The notes: generated by a model from the letters alone, not told the origin. A stretch of DNA of 17,726 nucleotides from Oceanospirillaceae bacterium (GCA_003497765.1 DNNY01000190.1:1-17726); one strand, 5' to 3'; positions 7,507 to 17,087 are shown, counted from the stretch's first letter. Program-made: numbers and translations.

Positions 7507-8439
7507 TTACATTCTATCGAATATTTGTGAAACAGTGAATGCTAATTTTGTCTCCATACTGTCAATATAGTGTAAATCAGGCCATTTTCTTAACCAAGTT
7601 AGCTGCCTTTTAGCTAATTGTCTTGTTGCAACTATACCTTTATTGATCATGGTCTCATAATTATAGTCGCCATCAAGATATTGCCACATTTGCCGATATC
7701 CAACACAACGCATAGACGGCATAGATAAATCTAAGTCTCCACGGTCACGCAAAGCCACCACCTCTTGCTCAAAACCTTGCTCCAACATCAGTTGAAAACG
7801 TTGCTCTATACGCTCATGTAAAATAGCTCGCTCTGGTGGCCAAATGCCAATAGAAGTCACTTTATAAGGCAAACTATAGTCTGCTTGGCGAGCCCAATGG
7901 CTACTCAAAGTCTCTCCAGTAAGTTGATAAACCTCTAGAGCACGTAACACTCGCTGGCTATCAGTATTATGTAAACGCTGGGCGGCTATGGAGTCCACCG
8001 CAGCCAAACGCGCATGCAGAGCAGGTATGCCAAGCGCAGCCGCATCAGCTTCGAGCTGCTGTCGTAGATCGGCATCGGAGGCCGGCAAATCCGCTAAACC
8101 ATCCATTAAGGCCTTGTAGTACATCATCGTGCCGCCAACGAGTAAGGGCACTTTTCCTCGAGCGGAAATATCGGCCATTAATGCCAATGCGTCGGCGCAA
8201 AACTCAGCTACCGAATAGGAGGCTGAGGGCTCACGGATATCGAGTAAATGATGGGGCGCTAAAGCTAAGGTGGCGGCATCCGGTTTCGCACTACCAATAT
8301 CCATCCCACGGTATATAAGTGCTGAATCAACTGAGATAATTTCGCAGTTTTGATATTGCGCCAAGGCTACGGCTAAATCTGTTTTACCAGCAGCAGTAGG
8401 CCCCATTAAAAACACAGCCGGGGGTAACATGGGGCTCAT
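7507..8439 (-). CDS. miaA: tRNA dimethylallyltransferase MiaA
   Basis: MiaA moves a dimethylallyl group from dimethylallyl diphosphate to A37 of tRNAs reading UNN codons (i6A, later ms2i6A), which supports decoding and frame maintenance. The 310-residue product has the P-loop GPTAAGKT (13-20), the [16 protein letters not shown] segment (38-53, general-base Asp38), [16 protein letters not shown] (about 100-115), and a tRNA-binding helical insert followed by the [14 protein letters not shown]-like C-terminal helix (here [14 protein letters not shown]). All are hallmark MiaA features. The ATG overlaps the mutL stop by one base (TAATG), so translation is coupled. A second ATG three codons in would give an equally good protein. 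The P-loop has Ala where many relatives have Ser, a mild change. Confidence 0.96.
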   Translation of the reverse strand: MSPMLPPAVFLMGPTAAGKTDLAVALAQYQNCEIISVDSALIYRGMDIGSAKPDAATLALAPHHLLDIREPSASYSVAEFCADALALMADISARGKVPLLVGGTMMYYKALMDGLADLPASDADLRQQLEADAAALGIPALHARLAAVDSIAAQRLHNTDSQRVLRALEVYQLTGETLSSHWARQADYSLPYKVTSIGIWPPERAILHERIEQRFQLMLEQGFEQEVVALRDRGDLDLSMPSMRCVGYRQMWQYLDGDYNYETMINKGIVATRQLAKRQLTWLRKWPDLHYIDSMETKLAFTVSQIFDRM

Positions 8440-10340
8440 TATTGGCCTCGCAAAAACAGCTTATCTAACTCTGATAGATTTAACTGCGTCCAGGTGGGGC
8501 GCCCATGATTACATTGGCCGCTCCGCTCGGTGTGTTCCATATCACGTAACAGAGCATTCATTTCAGTTATAGATAGCTTGCGGTTAGCTCGCACTGCCCC
8601 ATGGCAAGCCATGGTACCTAACAACTCGTTATGGGCAGCGCGAATCCGATCACTACTGCCAAAGGTTACTACATCAGCTAATACATCACGGACTAATTGT
8701 TCAATATTGGCATGCTGCAACACACTCGGCACTTGCCGCACTATCAGTGTCTCTGTACCGGCACGATCAATTATTAAGCCCAGCTCCGCAAAGGCATCAT
8801 TACAGCTTTCAACATGATCTGCTTCACGACTGCTGACCGCCATAGATAAAGGCACTAACAAAGGTTGTGCACTAACACCCTGATCATTAAGACCGGTTTT
8901 CATTTGCTCATAAACAATGCGCTCATGGGCGGCATGCATATCAACTAAAATTAAGCCCTGCGCATTTTCTGCGAGGATATATATGCCATGTAATTGTGCA
9001 ATAGCAAACCCCAGAGGCGGAATAATCACCTCTCCTGTAGCCATATCGACTTGCTCACTAGTGGGCGCCTCCATGTCCCCGGCCACCTGCTGACCATGCA
9101 CTTGGCCATAGACTTGTGCCTGCTCTTGCATCTGTTGAGAGTTGGTGCTAGACAGAGCAGATCGATAACCAGAAAAGCTGCCTACGCTACCACTAGGCAG
9201 GCTGCCATGATCGTTACCTATTCCCATGGCCAGATTACTTTGCCCCGCAAACACACCCGCTGCCAAGCCCATATCTGACTGATTTGCTGATGGTATGCCT
9301 AGCTCATGCAAGCCTCCACCCGTTGGCACCTCAGGTCGGACATCAGCTAGGGATTTATGCAAGGAGCGAAAGATAAAGTCGTGCACTAGGCGACCATCAC
9401 GGAAGCGCACCTCATTTTTTGTAGGGTGAACATTGACATCTACCGTGGCCGCATCTAATTCTAAATACAATACATAAGCAGGATGACGGCCATGATAAAG
9501 CACATCACGATAGGCCTGACGTACTGCATGACTAACCAATTTATCTTTTACTACCCGCCCATTAACAAAGAAATATTGTAGATCGGCTTGGCTGCGAGAG
9601 AAGGTGGGTAAGCCTACCCAACCCCAGATACGCAAGCCCGGTGCTTCCATCTCAATATGCACAGCTTGAGGCATAAAATTTGGCCCACAAACACTGGCGA
9701 CCCGCTTTTCTTGTGCCGCCTGTTGCTGTGCCGGACGTAAGTTATGAATTACCTTACCGTTATGTTTAAGCTGGAAAGCCACATCCATTCGACTTAGAGC
9801 CAGGCGTTTTAAGACTTCCTCGAGATGCCCAAACTCAGTTTTTTCTGTACGCAAAAACTTACGTCTGGCTGGGGTATTAAAAAATAGATCTCGTACCTCA
9901 ACCGTGGTGCCTACTGGATGAGCTGCTGGCTGTACCTGAGCATCCATTTCCCGTCCCGCCGTCGATACCTGCCAAGCACTATTTTGCTGTGCTGTATTTG
10001 AGGTCAATGTCAGGCGCGCCACAGAACTGATACTAGCTAAGGCTTCCCCGCGGAAACCGAGGCTACTGACCGCTTCTAGGTCATCTAAACTTCTGATTTT
10101 ACTAGTAGCATGGCGACTAAGGGATAAAGCAAGATCGTCCTTTTCAATGCCACATCCATTATCCCGAATACGCATTAATTTGACGCCACCTTGTTCGACA
10201 TCAACACTAATTGTATCGGCACCAGCATCAAGACTATTTTCCAATAATTCTTTTACTACTGACGCAGGGCGCTCAACCACTTCACCAGCAGCTATCTGAT
10301 TCGCCAAACGAGGACTGAGCAAATGAATTCTGGACATCAT
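8439..10340 (-). CDS. mutL: DNA mismatch repair protein MutL, with endonuclease motif
   Basis: MutL links mismatch recognition by MutS to strand cutting and removal. The 633-residue product has an N-terminal GHKL ATPase: general base Glu31 and Asn35 in [17 protein letters not shown] (60-65), [10 protein letters not shown] (95-104), then the S5-like domain (about 210-335). A low-complexity Gly/Ser/Gln linker spans about 340-435. The C-terminal domain (about 445-633) carries [12 protein letters not shown] (467-478), fitting the DQHA(X)2E(X)4E metal-binding endonuclease motif with Met for Gln, plus ACHGAVR (578-584) and QCNHGRPTW (609-617), the other metal-site motifs. E. coli MutL lacks these and relies on MutH; Pseudomonas MutL has them. 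So this organism probably uses a MutH-independent pathway. It starts 2 nt after the amiB stop with AGGA upstream. Confidence 0.96.
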   Translation of the reverse strand: MMSRIHLLSPRLANQIAAGEVVERPASVVKELLENSLDAGADTISVDVEQGGVKLMRIRDNGCGIEKDDLALSLSRHATSKIRSLDDLEAVSSLGFRGEALASISSVARLTLTSNTAQQNSAWQVSTAGREMDAQVQPAAHPVGTTVEVRDLFFNTPARRKFLRTEKTEFGHLEEVLKRLALSRMDVAFQLKHNGKVIHNLRPAQQQAAQEKRVASVCGPNFMPQAVHIEMEAPGLRIWGWVGLPTFSRSQADLQYFFVNGRVVKDKLVSHAVRQAYRDVLYHGRHPAYVLYLELDAATVDVNVHPTKNEVRFRDGRLVHDFIFRSLHKSLADVRPEVPTGGGLHELGIPSANQSDMGLAAGVFAGQSNLAMGIGNDHGSLPSGSVGSFSGYRSALSSTNSQQMQEQAQVYGQVHGQQVAGDMEAPTSEQVDMATGEVIIPPLGFAIAQLHGIYILAENAQGLILVDMHAAHERIVYEQMKTGLNDQGVSAQPLLVPLSMAVSSREADHVESCNDAFAELGLIIDRAGTETLIVRQVPSVLQHANIEQLVRDVLADVVTFGSSDRIRAAHNELLGTMACHGAVRANRKLSITEMNALLRDMEHTERSGQCNHGRPTWTQLNLSELDKLFLRGQ

Positions 10341-10342
10341 AT

Positions 10343-11704
10343 TTATCCTGTAGGAATAACCAATAACTGACCAATCTGCAGAACAGACTTAGCATTCAAT
10401 TTATTGGCCGTACGCAATTTACTAATACTAGTATTATAGCGCAGAGCAATCTCAGACAAAGTATCACCCCTAACCACTTTGTAGGTGATTTGTTGGCCTT
10501 TAGCTGCTACCAAGGTTGCGATATAGGTATTGGCCACAGGGTTGGCGTAATAATATTCCTTAATACCGTCAGCAATGGCTTTAGCCATTTTCTTCTGGTA
10601 ACTAGGTGTGCGCAATTTCGCCGCCTCATCTGGATTAGAAATAAAACCCGTTTCTACCAGTATAGACGGAATATCTGGCGATTTAAGCACAGCAAAACCA
10701 GCGCGTTCCACATGATCTTTATGCATACGCGCCATTTTTGAAATATGGCGATGCACACTAATGGCAATGCCCCGGCTGATTGATTGGCTATGGGTCATGG
10801 ATAAATCAAGTAAGGTTTTTGCTAGGTCTTCTTCTTTATCATCAAGGCTGACCCCACCAATACCACCAATCAGGTCAGAACTGTTTTCTTTTCTGGCTAA
10901 CCAACGACCCATCTCACTAGAAGCGCCACTTTTGGACAAAGTCCATACTGAAGCACCACGAGCCTTGGGATTCGTAAAAGCATCAGCGTGGACAGAAACA
11001 AATAAATCAGCATTCACCTGACGGGCTTTTGTGGTTCTATCGCGCAAACCAATATAATAATCGCCGCTGCGGAGCAGCTCACTTTCAAAACCCGGCATAC
11101 TATCTAATTCTGTTTGCAGATACTTAGAAATAGCCATAACTACATGCTTTTCACGTAATCTTTTACCATCAAAACGAGGGCCCAATGCTCCAGGATCCTC
11201 GCCACCGTGACCGGCATCAATAGCAATGACAATATTGCGCTGGTTATCTATCAGGGGCAAACTTTTTACCACTTGCTGCTTAGTCTGTGAGCTAACCTTT
11301 CCACCAGATACTTGATAGTTATGTAAATCAATGACCAGACGATGACCATAGGACTGATTAGGCTTAAGAGTAAATAATTTGGCTTCTAGCTTATGCTTTA
11401 AATCAAGCACCAAGCGCAGTTTATTATTCGGGCGCTGACTATGCCTAATAGCTTTAATCGGGCTGCCGGTAAGGTCCAGTTTCGATAAGGCTGCTTGCAG
11501 TCGACTCGAAGGTATATCAATCACTAGACGTTCTGGGTTAATTAGGCGAATGGCCTCAAAGTTAACTGGTGCACTGATATCAAACACCACTCGTGTACTA
11601 TCTGGCGCTGGCCAGATACGCACGTTTTTTACTTCTGCTGCCCAACTCTTTGCGCCGACAAACAATAAACCGATAAGCATGACGCGAATTAGTAAGCTAA
11701 CCAC
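10343..11704 (-). CDS. amiB: N-acetylmuramoyl-L-alanine amidase AmiB type (AMIN, Amidase_3, LysM)
   Basis: This periplasmic zinc enzyme cuts the stem peptide from MurNAc during daughter-cell separation. The 453-residue product has a short signal peptide (1-22, cleavage near SWA-AE), an AMIN domain (about 25-128), an Amidase_3 domain (about 158-384) and a C-terminal LysM module (about 407-451, [19 protein letters not shown]). Zinc and catalytic residues are His166 ([11 protein letters not shown]), Glu185 (LREKHVV), His239 (SVHADAF) and Glu351 (ETGFISN). The segment [22 protein letters not shown] (273-294) is the autoinhibitory helix region found in LytM-activated amidases, so an EnvC/NlpD-type activator is expected. 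The GTG start at 11704 overlaps the end of tsaE by 8 nt; an ATG at residue 9 would leave a poor signal peptide. LysM and position between tsaE and mutL support AmiB over AmiC. Confidence 0.93.
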   Translation of the reverse strand: MVSLLIRVMLIGLLFVGAKSWAAEVKNVRIWPAPDSTRVVFDISAPVNFEAIRLINPERLVIDIPSSRLQAALSKLDLTGSPIKAIRHSQRPNNKLRLVLDLKHKLEAKLFTLKPNQSYGHRLVIDLHNYQVSGGKVSSQTKQQVVKSLPLIDNQRNIVIAIDAGHGGEDPGALGPRFDGKRLREKHVVMAISKYLQTELDSMPGFESELLRSGDYYIGLRDRTTKARQVNADLFVSVHADAFTNPKARGASVWTLSKSGASSEMGRWLARKENSSDLIGGIGGVSLDDKEEDLAKTLLDLSMTHSQSISRGIAISVHRHISKMARMHKDHVERAGFAVLKSPDIPSILVETGFISNPDEAAKLRTPSYQKKMAKAIADGIKEYYYANPVANTYIATLVAAKGQQITYKVVRGDTLSEIALRYNTSISKLRTANKLNAKSVLQIGQLLVIPTG

Positions 11705-12182
11705 TACTTGCCTCCCGCAGTTGTGTTAGTAAGCTCTGGGCTGAGTCGCTGCTTGCCACAAATAACAATTGTCTTTGTGGTCCAGCGCCCGTGATAGTAA
11801 TAATTAAATCAGCTGTTGGTAGAATACCCGCACCTTTGTCTGGCCACTCGATAAGATTAATGGCTGAGCCAGAAAAATAGTCGCGAATACCAAGAAATTC
11901 CAATTCTTCGGCATTACCAAGACGATATAGATCGAAATGATTAACTTGCAAGGCCTGAAACTCGTAGGGTTCAACCAAAGTATAGGTAGGACTTTTTACC
12001 GCACCCGTATGCCCAAATGAGCGCATGATACCTCTTACTAAGGTGGTTTTTCCCATGCCTAAATTACCCTGCAAAAACACCACTAAGCCGGCATCTTTAG
12101 CTTGCATAACAGCGCCCAAGTGATGACCAAGAGCCACCATGGCATCCTCTCCTTGCGCTTCTAGTAGCAGTTGTTCGGTCAT
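11697..12182 (-). CDS. tsaE: tRNA t6A biosynthesis ATPase TsaE
   Basis: TsaE is the small ATPase of the TsaB-TsaD-TsaE machinery that makes threonylcarbamoyl-A37 in ANN-reading tRNAs. The 161-residue form starting at 12182 shows Walker A GNLGMGKTT (39-47), switch-like KSPTYTLVEPY (63-73), HFDLYRL (82-88) and IEWPDKG (111-117), all family signatures, and matches the usual length near 155 residues. The frame stays open to 12284, adding 34 codons, but that part is not conserved in character and runs almost to the divergent queG start, so the inner ATG is preferred. The ribosome site is weak. tsaE is the first gene of the long minus-strand unit and its end overlaps amiB. Unlike in E. coli, nnr (yjeF) is not upstream. 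Confidence 0.93.
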   Translation of the reverse strand: MTEQLLLEAQGEDAMVALGHHLGAVMQAKDAGLVVFLQGNLGMGKTTLVRGIMRSFGHTGAVKSPTYTLVEPYEFQALQVNHFDLYRLGNAEELEFLGIRDYFSGSAINLIEWPDKGAGILPTADLIITITGAGPQRQLLFVASSDSAQSLLTQLREASSG

Positions 12183-12298
12183 GATAAATGTATTGGATCC
12201 GTGGGTTAGTTGAGCAATATTTTTAGCCAGCGCCCATGATACCTTGTCCAAGCACTCGTGCGTAGTCTTTCGATAGCAAATCAAGGTAAAATATCCCT

Positions 12299-13459
12299 AT
12301 GTCTGAAAATACTCCCCAAGTTCCGCCCCTAAGCCAACAACAATTGCACAGTTTACATGGGCAAATTCAACAACTTGCCCAGCAATTTGGGTTTGCTGAA
12401 ATGGGTGTGGTGAAACCTGATTTAGAGGCTGCTGGCCAACGCTTACAAGAGTGGATTACCCAAGGCTATCATGCCGATATGGACTATATGTCAGTCCATG
12501 GCAGCAAACGCTATCGGCCGGCTGAATTAGTACCAGGTACCGTAAGAGTGATCTGCCTTAGTATGCATTATTTGGATCCGCAGTTGACCACCAAAAGTTG
12601 CTTAGAAGATGATCAACAAGGCTATATCGCACGCTATGCTTTGGGTAGAGATTATCACAAGCTAGTTCGCAAACGCTTGGCACTAATGGCCAAGGCCATG
12701 GAGGCCTTAATTGGACCTTTTGGTTATCGGGTGTTTGTGGATAGTGCACCAGTCATGGAAAAACCCATGGCGCAACAAGCTGGCCTAGGCTGGCAAGGGA
12801 AAAACACCCTGCTAATTAATCGCCGCACTGGATCCTGGTTTGTACTGGGCGAAATTTTTGTCGACTTACCTTTACCCACAGACGAACCTTACGACAAAAA
12901 TCACTGCTCCCGCTGTAGCGCCTGCATCGATCTATGTCCAACCAAGGCCTTTCCCGAACCTTATGTATTGGATGCTAACCGTTGCATTGCTTATTTAACC
13001 ATTGAGCATAAGGGGGCTATACCAGAAGAAATTAGATCCTTGATGGGCAATCGCATTTTTGGCTGTGATGATTGCCAACTAGCCTGTCCTTGGAACCGCT
13101 ATCCCCAAGCCACCGCAGAATCTGACTTTAAGCCACGCCATGGACTAGATCAAGCCAGTCTGATTAGCTTATTTAATTGGTCAGCTGAAGAGTTTGACGA
13201 ACGCACCCAAGGTTCACCTATTCGCCGGGCTGGGTACGAAGGCTGGTTACGCAATATTGCTGTCGCCCTTGGCAATGGCCAAGCCAATGCGGCCACTATT
13301 GCGGCTTTACAGGCACGCTTAAAGGATACATCAGAGATGGTGCAGGAACATATACAATGGGCATTACAGCAGTTAGAACAGCGAGCTGCTAAAGCCATCC
13401 CACTCAAGCCATTACCACTACTCACCTTGGATGCACGCAAAATTAAGCATCTACGTTAA
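12299..13459 (+). CDS. queG: Epoxyqueuosine reductase QueG
   Basis: QueG carries out the last step of queuosine synthesis, reducing epoxyqueuosine in the wobble position of GUN tRNAs with cobalamin and two 4Fe-4S clusters. The 386-residue product has the N-terminal cobalamin-binding domain with VDSAPVMEK (147-155, likely catalytic Asp148) and GWQGKNTLLI (164-173). The ferredoxin part carries Cys203, Cys206, Cys209 and Cys213 (CSRCSACIDLCPTKAF), Cys229, and Cys256, Cys259 and Cys263 (CDDCQLACPWN). The C-terminus is HEAT-like (RRAGYEGWLRNIAVALGN and after). Length is normal. It is divergent from tsaE with a 116-nt gap that must hold both promoters, and convergent with orn. An AAGG sequence 12-13 nt upstream is a slightly distant ribosome site. 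Confidence 0.96.
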   Translation: MSENTPQVPPLSQQQLHSLHGQIQQLAQQFGFAEMGVVKPDLEAAGQRLQEWITQGYHADMDYMSVHGSKRYRPAELVPGTVRVICLSMHYLDPQLTTKSCLEDDQQGYIARYALGRDYHKLVRKRLALMAKAMEALIGPFGYRVFVDSAPVMEKPMAQQAGLGWQGKNTLLINRRTGSWFVLGEIFVDLPLPTDEPYDKNHCSRCSACIDLCPTKAFPEPYVLDANRCIAYLTIEHKGAIPEEIRSLMGNRIFGCDDCQLACPWNRYPQATAESDFKPRHGLDQASLISLFNWSAEEFDERTQGSPIRRAGYEGWLRNIAVALGNGQANAATIAALQARLKDTSEMVQEHIQWALQQLEQRAAKAIPLKPLPLLTLDARKIKHLR

Positions 13460-13462
13460 GTT

Positions 13463-13512
13463 ACTTGGCAAAGCTACTAGTCTAAGCAACTAGACCACGG
13501 CAAACGCCAAGT
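13463..13512. terminator. Possible bidirectional stop structure between queG and orn
   Basis: The 52-nt convergent gap holds nested inverted repeats: outer ACTTGGC (13463-13469) with GCCAAGT (13506-13512), inner CTAGT (13477-13481) with ACTAG (13489-13493), and an alternative inner pair GTCTA/TAGAC. Neither side has a clear T run. Position between converging genes suggests a shared terminator, but the stems are short and the call is weak. Confidence 0.3.
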
Positions 13513-14057
13513 TAAATCTTTAACATGCGCTCCCGATAAAACGCCAGTTCGGCAATGGAATCAATAATATCGTCCATGGCCAAATGGGTACCTTGCTTAT
13601 GGAAATCAGCCAACAAGTCGGGCTGCCAGCGGCGAGCTAATTCCTTTAAGGTACTGACATCTAAATTGCGATAATGGAAGTAGTTTGCCAGCTCAGGCAT
13701 ATACTTTACTAAGAAGCGTCGATCTTGCCCGATACTATTACCACACATAGGCGAAACCCCCGCCTCAACATATTGTTGCAAGAATGCTAAGGTCATTTGT
13801 TCAGCCTGAGTAGTGGAGATGTCACTCTCCCGAACTCGTTGGGTCAAGCCCGACTGGCCATGCTGTTTAATACACCAGGGATTCATATTGGCTAGCACTT
13901 CGTCAGTCTGATGAATGGCTAAAGATGGCCCTTGGGATAAGACATTAAGATTGGCATCGGTAACAATGGTGGCTATCTCGATGATCACATCTGTTTCTGG
14001 ATCCAAACCGGTCATTTCCAGATCAATCCAAATCAGGTTATGTGGGTGCTTGGCCAT
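13512..14057 (-). CDS. orn: Oligoribonuclease Orn
   Basis: Orn degrades the final RNA dinucleotides, including pGpG from cyclic-di-GMP breakdown, and is essential in many gammaproteobacteria. The 181-residue product is the usual length and is a DEDDh exonuclease: Asp12 and Glu14 in [11 protein letters not shown], Asp112 in GQDRRFL, His158 and Asp163 in [20 protein letters not shown] and [16 protein letters not shown] (129-144) are signature segments. An AAGGGA ribosome site stands about 8 nt before the ATG. It is single, divergent from rsgA across 118 nt as in E. coli, and convergent with queG. Confidence 0.97.
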   Translation of the reverse strand: MAKHPHNLIWIDLEMTGLDPETDVIIEIATIVTDANLNVLSQGPSLAIHQTDEVLANMNPWCIKQHGQSGLTQRVRESDISTTQAEQMTLAFLQQYVEAGVSPMCGNSIGQDRRFLVKYMPELANYFHYRNLDVSTLKELARRWQPDLLADFHKQGTHLAMDDIIDSIAELAFYRERMLKI

Positions 14058-14137
14058 GATATATCCCTTGTAGTGCTATGAATGACAATAAATTTATTTA
14101 ATCGGGGCGAAAACCTGAATTATGCCCCACTTCGCGG

Positions 14138-14143
14138 TAGAAT
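14138..14143 (+). promoter_or_regulatory. Possible -10 element for rsgA
   Basis: TAGAAT at 14138-14143, in the context GCGGTAGAATA, resembles a sigma-70 -10 box and lies 32 nt before the rsgA ATG. The matching -35 (CTGAAT, 17 nt upstream) is poor. No better candidate was seen in the orn-rsgA gap. This is a pattern match only. Confidence 0.25.
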
Positions 14144-14175
14144 AAACCCCAAATAGTCAGGCTAATTGCAATTAC

Positions 14176-15201
14176 ATGGCAAAACGACAGTTAACCCGCC
14201 GCCAAAAATGGCAAATTGAGAAGGTGCAGGCCGAGCGCCGCGCCCGTGCTCAGAAACAAGATCAGGCCATCGACTCAGCTATTGAACATGGCGATCTAGG
14301 TCCCGAGCAGCAAGGCTTAATTGTCGCACATTATGGTTCGCAAATCGATGTAGAAGCTGAGCAAGGAACTATTTTTAGATGCAAACTACGGTCTAATTTA
14401 GGTCATCTAGTCACTGGTGATAAAGTCTCTTGGCGTCAGGCCGCTGATCAAACTGGGGTTATTGTGGCCAGGGATCCTCGCCATAGTGAACTCAGTCGCC
14501 CCAATAAATACGGTGAACTTAAGCCAGTTGCTGCCAATATTGACCAGATTGTTGTCACCATTGCCCCCAAACCCCATACCTATGCCAACCTGATAGATCG
14601 TTATCTAGTAGCCGCTGAAGCCAGTGCTATTGAGCCCATTATTTTACTCAATAAAACGGATCTATTGGATGCCGAGTCGGAAGCCCATCTAGCACCCATG
14701 TTGGCCCGCTATGAACAGCTAGGTTATCGGGTTATTCGTGCTTCCACCAAAACCCAAGATGGCCTCGAGGCATTGCTAGCCGCCCTTAACCAACGTGTAA
14801 GTGTGTTTGTTGGGCAATCTGGCGTGGGTAAATCATCATTAGTGAATGTTTTATTGCCGGGGACAGATTTAAAGGTCAGTGCCTTATCTGAATATCATCA
14901 ACAAGGTATTCATACCACCACTACAGCAAGATTATTTCACTTTCCCAATGGTGGTGACCTAATTGACTCACCGGGCATTCGCGAATTTGGTTTGTGGCAT
15001 ATGGATGCTGATACTTTACTAGAAGCATTTCGTGAATTTCGCCCGCATTTGGGCTATTGCAAATTTAGTAATTGCTCCCATGAACATGAACCAGGCTGCG
15101 CCCTTTTGCAGGCTGCAGAGGACGGTGAGATTGATCCAGTCCGCTTAGCTAGTTATCGACAAATTAAAGCCTCACTGGATGAGTTTGATACTCATCATTA
15201 A
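14176..15201 (+). CDS. rsgA: Ribosome small subunit GTPase RsgA
   Basis: RsgA is a circularly permuted GTPase that acts late in 30S maturation, proofreading the decoding centre. The 341-residue product has a basic N-terminal tail (1-30), an OB-fold (about 45-105), then the permuted G domain: G4 NKTD (159-162), G1 GQSGVGKSS (213-221), G2 in GIHTTTTARL (244-253), G3 DSPGIREFG (264-272). The C-terminal zinc site is Cys295, Cys300, His302 and Cys308 (YCKFSNCSHEHEPGC). The G4-G1-G3 order is diagnostic. The start codon has no strong ribosome site, but the MAKRQLTRRQK start is typical of the family. psd follows 18 nt later on the same strand, so the two are probably co-transcribed. Confidence 0.96.
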   Translation: MAKRQLTRRQKWQIEKVQAERRARAQKQDQAIDSAIEHGDLGPEQQGLIVAHYGSQIDVEAEQGTIFRCKLRSNLGHLVTGDKVSWRQAADQTGVIVARDPRHSELSRPNKYGELKPVAANIDQIVVTIAPKPHTYANLIDRYLVAAEASAIEPIILLNKTDLLDAESEAHLAPMLARYEQLGYRVIRASTKTQDGLEALLAALNQRVSVFVGQSGVGKSSLVNVLLPGTDLKVSALSEYHQQGIHTTTTARLFHFPNGGDLIDSPGIREFGLWHMDADTLLEAFREFRPHLGYCKFSNCSHEHEPGCALLQAAEDGEIDPVRLASYRQIKASLDEFDTHH

Positions 15202-15219
15202 ATTGACTCAGGAAATATT

Positions 15220-16077
15220 ATGAAAGACCGTTTGTTTGTTCTGCTGCAATATATTATTCCCCAGCACCTACTGTCACGTTTGTTAGGTGCTTTAGCAGAA
15301 AGCCGTCTACCACTTATCAAAAACCCATTGATTAAACTGTTTGCCAAGCAGTTTAAAGTTAATATGCAGGAAGCCGAGCGCGAAGACTTTGCAGATTATG
15401 TGAGCTTTAATGATTTCTTTACCCGCAGCTTAAAAGCAGATGCGCGCCACATTGATCATGACCCAGCACACCTAGCCTGTCCCGTTGATGGCGCAGTTAG
15501 CCAAATCGGTGATATTAATGCTGGTCAGATTTTCCAAGCCAAAGGCCAAGAGTATAGTGTTAACGATTTATTGGGGGGCAACCCTGCTTGGTCCGCACCA
15601 TTCGAAGATGGTCAATTTACCACCATCTATTTAGCACCTAAAGATTACCATCGTATCCATATGCCCTGTGATGGCAAACTATTACGCATGGCCCATGTGC
15701 CAGGACAGTTATTTTCTGTCAATCAGGCAACCGCGGCCAATGTGCCTAATTTATTTGCCCGTAACGAACGCTTAGTGGCTATATTTGAGACAGAGTTTGG
15801 CCCTATGGCTATGGTACTGGTGGGCGCCATGGTGGTCGCTAGCATAGAAACAACTTGGTCGGGCTTAGTCTGCCCCACGGGCAAGCAGGTGCAAACTTGG
15901 GAATACGCTGATCAACAAGAGATTTTTTTGCGCAAAGGTGAAGAGATGGGCCGTTTTAAGCTGGGCTCAACGATTGTTCTTTGCCTACCTAAAGATACTT
16001 GCACATGGAATGCTGAACTTCAGCCGGGTGTCACTACGCGCATGGGACAGATGTTAGCTAAGCTAATGAGTGATTAA
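15220..16077 (+). CDS. psd: Phosphatidylserine decarboxylase proenzyme Psd
   Basis: Psd makes phosphatidylethanolamine from phosphatidylserine at the inner membrane. The 285-residue proenzyme cleaves itself at LGST (248-251) between Gly249 and Ser250, giving a beta chain and a small alpha chain whose N-terminal Ser becomes the pyruvoyl cofactor. Other expected residues are present: Asp90 (PVDGAVSQ), and His144 and His147 (LAPKDYHRIHMPCDG, 138-152), which with Ser250 complete the self-cleavage triad as Asp90-His147-Ser250. The N-terminus (about 1-30) has the hydrophobic helix that anchors it to the membrane. An AGGA site precedes the ATG. rsgA is 18 nt upstream, matching the E. coli order. The last 20 nt overlap the end of the opposing epmA. 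Confidence 0.96.
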   Translation: MKDRLFVLLQYIIPQHLLSRLLGALAESRLPLIKNPLIKLFAKQFKVNMQEAEREDFADYVSFNDFFTRSLKADARHIDHDPAHLACPVDGAVSQIGDINAGQIFQAKGQEYSVNDLLGGNPAWSAPFEDGQFTTIYLAPKDYHRIHMPCDGKLLRMAHVPGQLFSVNQATAANVPNLFARNERLVAIFETEFGPMAMVLVGAMVVASIETTWSGLVCPTGKQVQTWEYADQQEIFLRKGEEMGRFKLGSTIVLCLPKDTCTWNAELQPGVTTRMGQMLAKLMSD

Positions 16078-17044
16078 AAGCTAAGACTTGAGCAATATCT
16101 TGCTTTTTATAGGCCAACATTAGAATGCGTTCCACGCCCATAGCTACCCCGGCACAAACGGGCATACCCGCCTGCAAGGCAGCAATTAAACGCTGATCGG
16201 CTGGCATATTTGGTTTGCCTAGTTGTTCTCGTAACTGATTATCCTGCTTAAAGCGTTGCGCTTGTTCTTGCGCATCGATTAACTCTTGGTAACCATTAGC
16301 CAGCTCCATACCTTGGATATAAACCTCAAAACGACGAGCCACATATTGCCCTGCAGCATCAGTCTCAAGTTTAGCCAAGGCAGCTTGGGCTGGCGGATAA
16401 TTGTATATAAAACAAGCTGTTGGCAGGGCAGACTCTATACAATGACTCATCAAGAGATCTAACCAAGTCTCCCGTGGCGTATCGGCAGGCAGAACAATAT
16501 CAATATGCTGTTGTGCCAAGGCCTGTACAGCCTGATCATCCATTAACCATGGATTGACCCCTAGTATCTGCTCAAAAGCCTCCGCGTAGCTCAAATAGTG
16601 CCACTCTAATGGACCTAAATGTGGCGCCAACAAAAGCCCCAATAACTCAGCCACCTCTGCCATTAACTGCTGCAGATCAAAGTCCACCCGATACCATTCC
16701 AACATAGTAAATTCAGGATTATGACGGCGCCCCGCTTCACCATTGCGAAAGGCTTTGGCAATTTGAAAAATACTGCCACTACCTGACGCTAATAAGCGTT
16801 TCATGGCATATTCAGGGGAACTCATTAGAAACATAGTTTCCCCATAGCTTGCCCCATCAGGCGTAAACTCAGCCCTGATACTATCAATATGAGGATCGCT
16901 CACACCATGGTGGGAAAGAATGGGGGTGTCTACTTCTAAGACTTGGCGAGCAGCGAAAAAGTCACGCACCTGTGCCAACATTTGCGCCCGCGCTTGTAAC
17001 ATGGTGATGTCAGCACTGGGCTGCCAAGTAGACACTTTAGACAT
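16058..17044 (-). CDS. epmA: EF-P--(R)-beta-lysine ligase EpmA
   Basis: EpmA (GenX/PoxA/YjeA) is a lysyl-tRNA synthetase paralogue that attaches (R)-beta-lysine to Lys34 of EF-P. The 328-residue product is only the class II catalytic core, with no N-terminal anticodon-binding domain, which separates it from LysRS (about 500 residues). Motif 1 region is QVLEVDTPIL, motif 2 is FRNGEAGRRHNPEFTMLEWYR (99-119, arginine-rich), motif 3 is GVAMGVERILML (299-310). Ala301 in GVAMG aligns with the Ala that replaces a LysRS Gly and opens the pocket for beta-lysine (E. coli Ala298). Motif 3 has GVER where E. coli has GVDR. It follows efp by 87 nt on the same strand, so enzyme and substrate are neighbours. 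The beta-lysine-forming EpmB is not in the window. Confidence 0.94.
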   Translation of the reverse strand: MSKVSTWQPSADITMLQARAQMLAQVRDFFAARQVLEVDTPILSHHGVSDPHIDSIRAEFTPDGASYGETMFLMSSPEYAMKRLLASGSGSIFQIAKAFRNGEAGRRHNPEFTMLEWYRVDFDLQQLMAEVAELLGLLLAPHLGPLEWHYLSYAEAFEQILGVNPWLMDDQAVQALAQQHIDIVLPADTPRETWLDLLMSHCIESALPTACFIYNYPPAQAALAKLETDAAGQYVARRFEVYIQGMELANGYQELIDAQEQAQRFKQDNQLREQLGKPNMPADQRLIAALQAGMPVCAGVAMGVERILMLAYKKQDIAQVLAFNHSLA

Positions 17045-17087
17045 GCTAAACTCAATCGTTATTTAGAAGTGTATATAGCTAAGCGAA

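Noticed and set aside
8994-9278. A plus-strand ORF inside mutL
   Set aside because: It overlies the low-complexity linker of MutL, which relaxes codon constraint on the other strand; there is no ribosome site and no family resemblance.
12183-12284. A 34-residue N-terminal extension of TsaE
   Set aside because: The short form matches the normal family length, and the extension would fill almost all of the divergent promoter region shared with queG.
12287-12292. TAAAAT as a -10 box for queG
   Set aside because: It ends only 6 nt before the ATG, would give a leaderless message, and has no acceptable -35 at the right distance.
16058-17044. Lysyl-tRNA synthetase
   Set aside because: There is no anticodon-binding domain, the protein is only 328 residues, it has the EpmA-type Ala in motif 3, and it sits next to efp.
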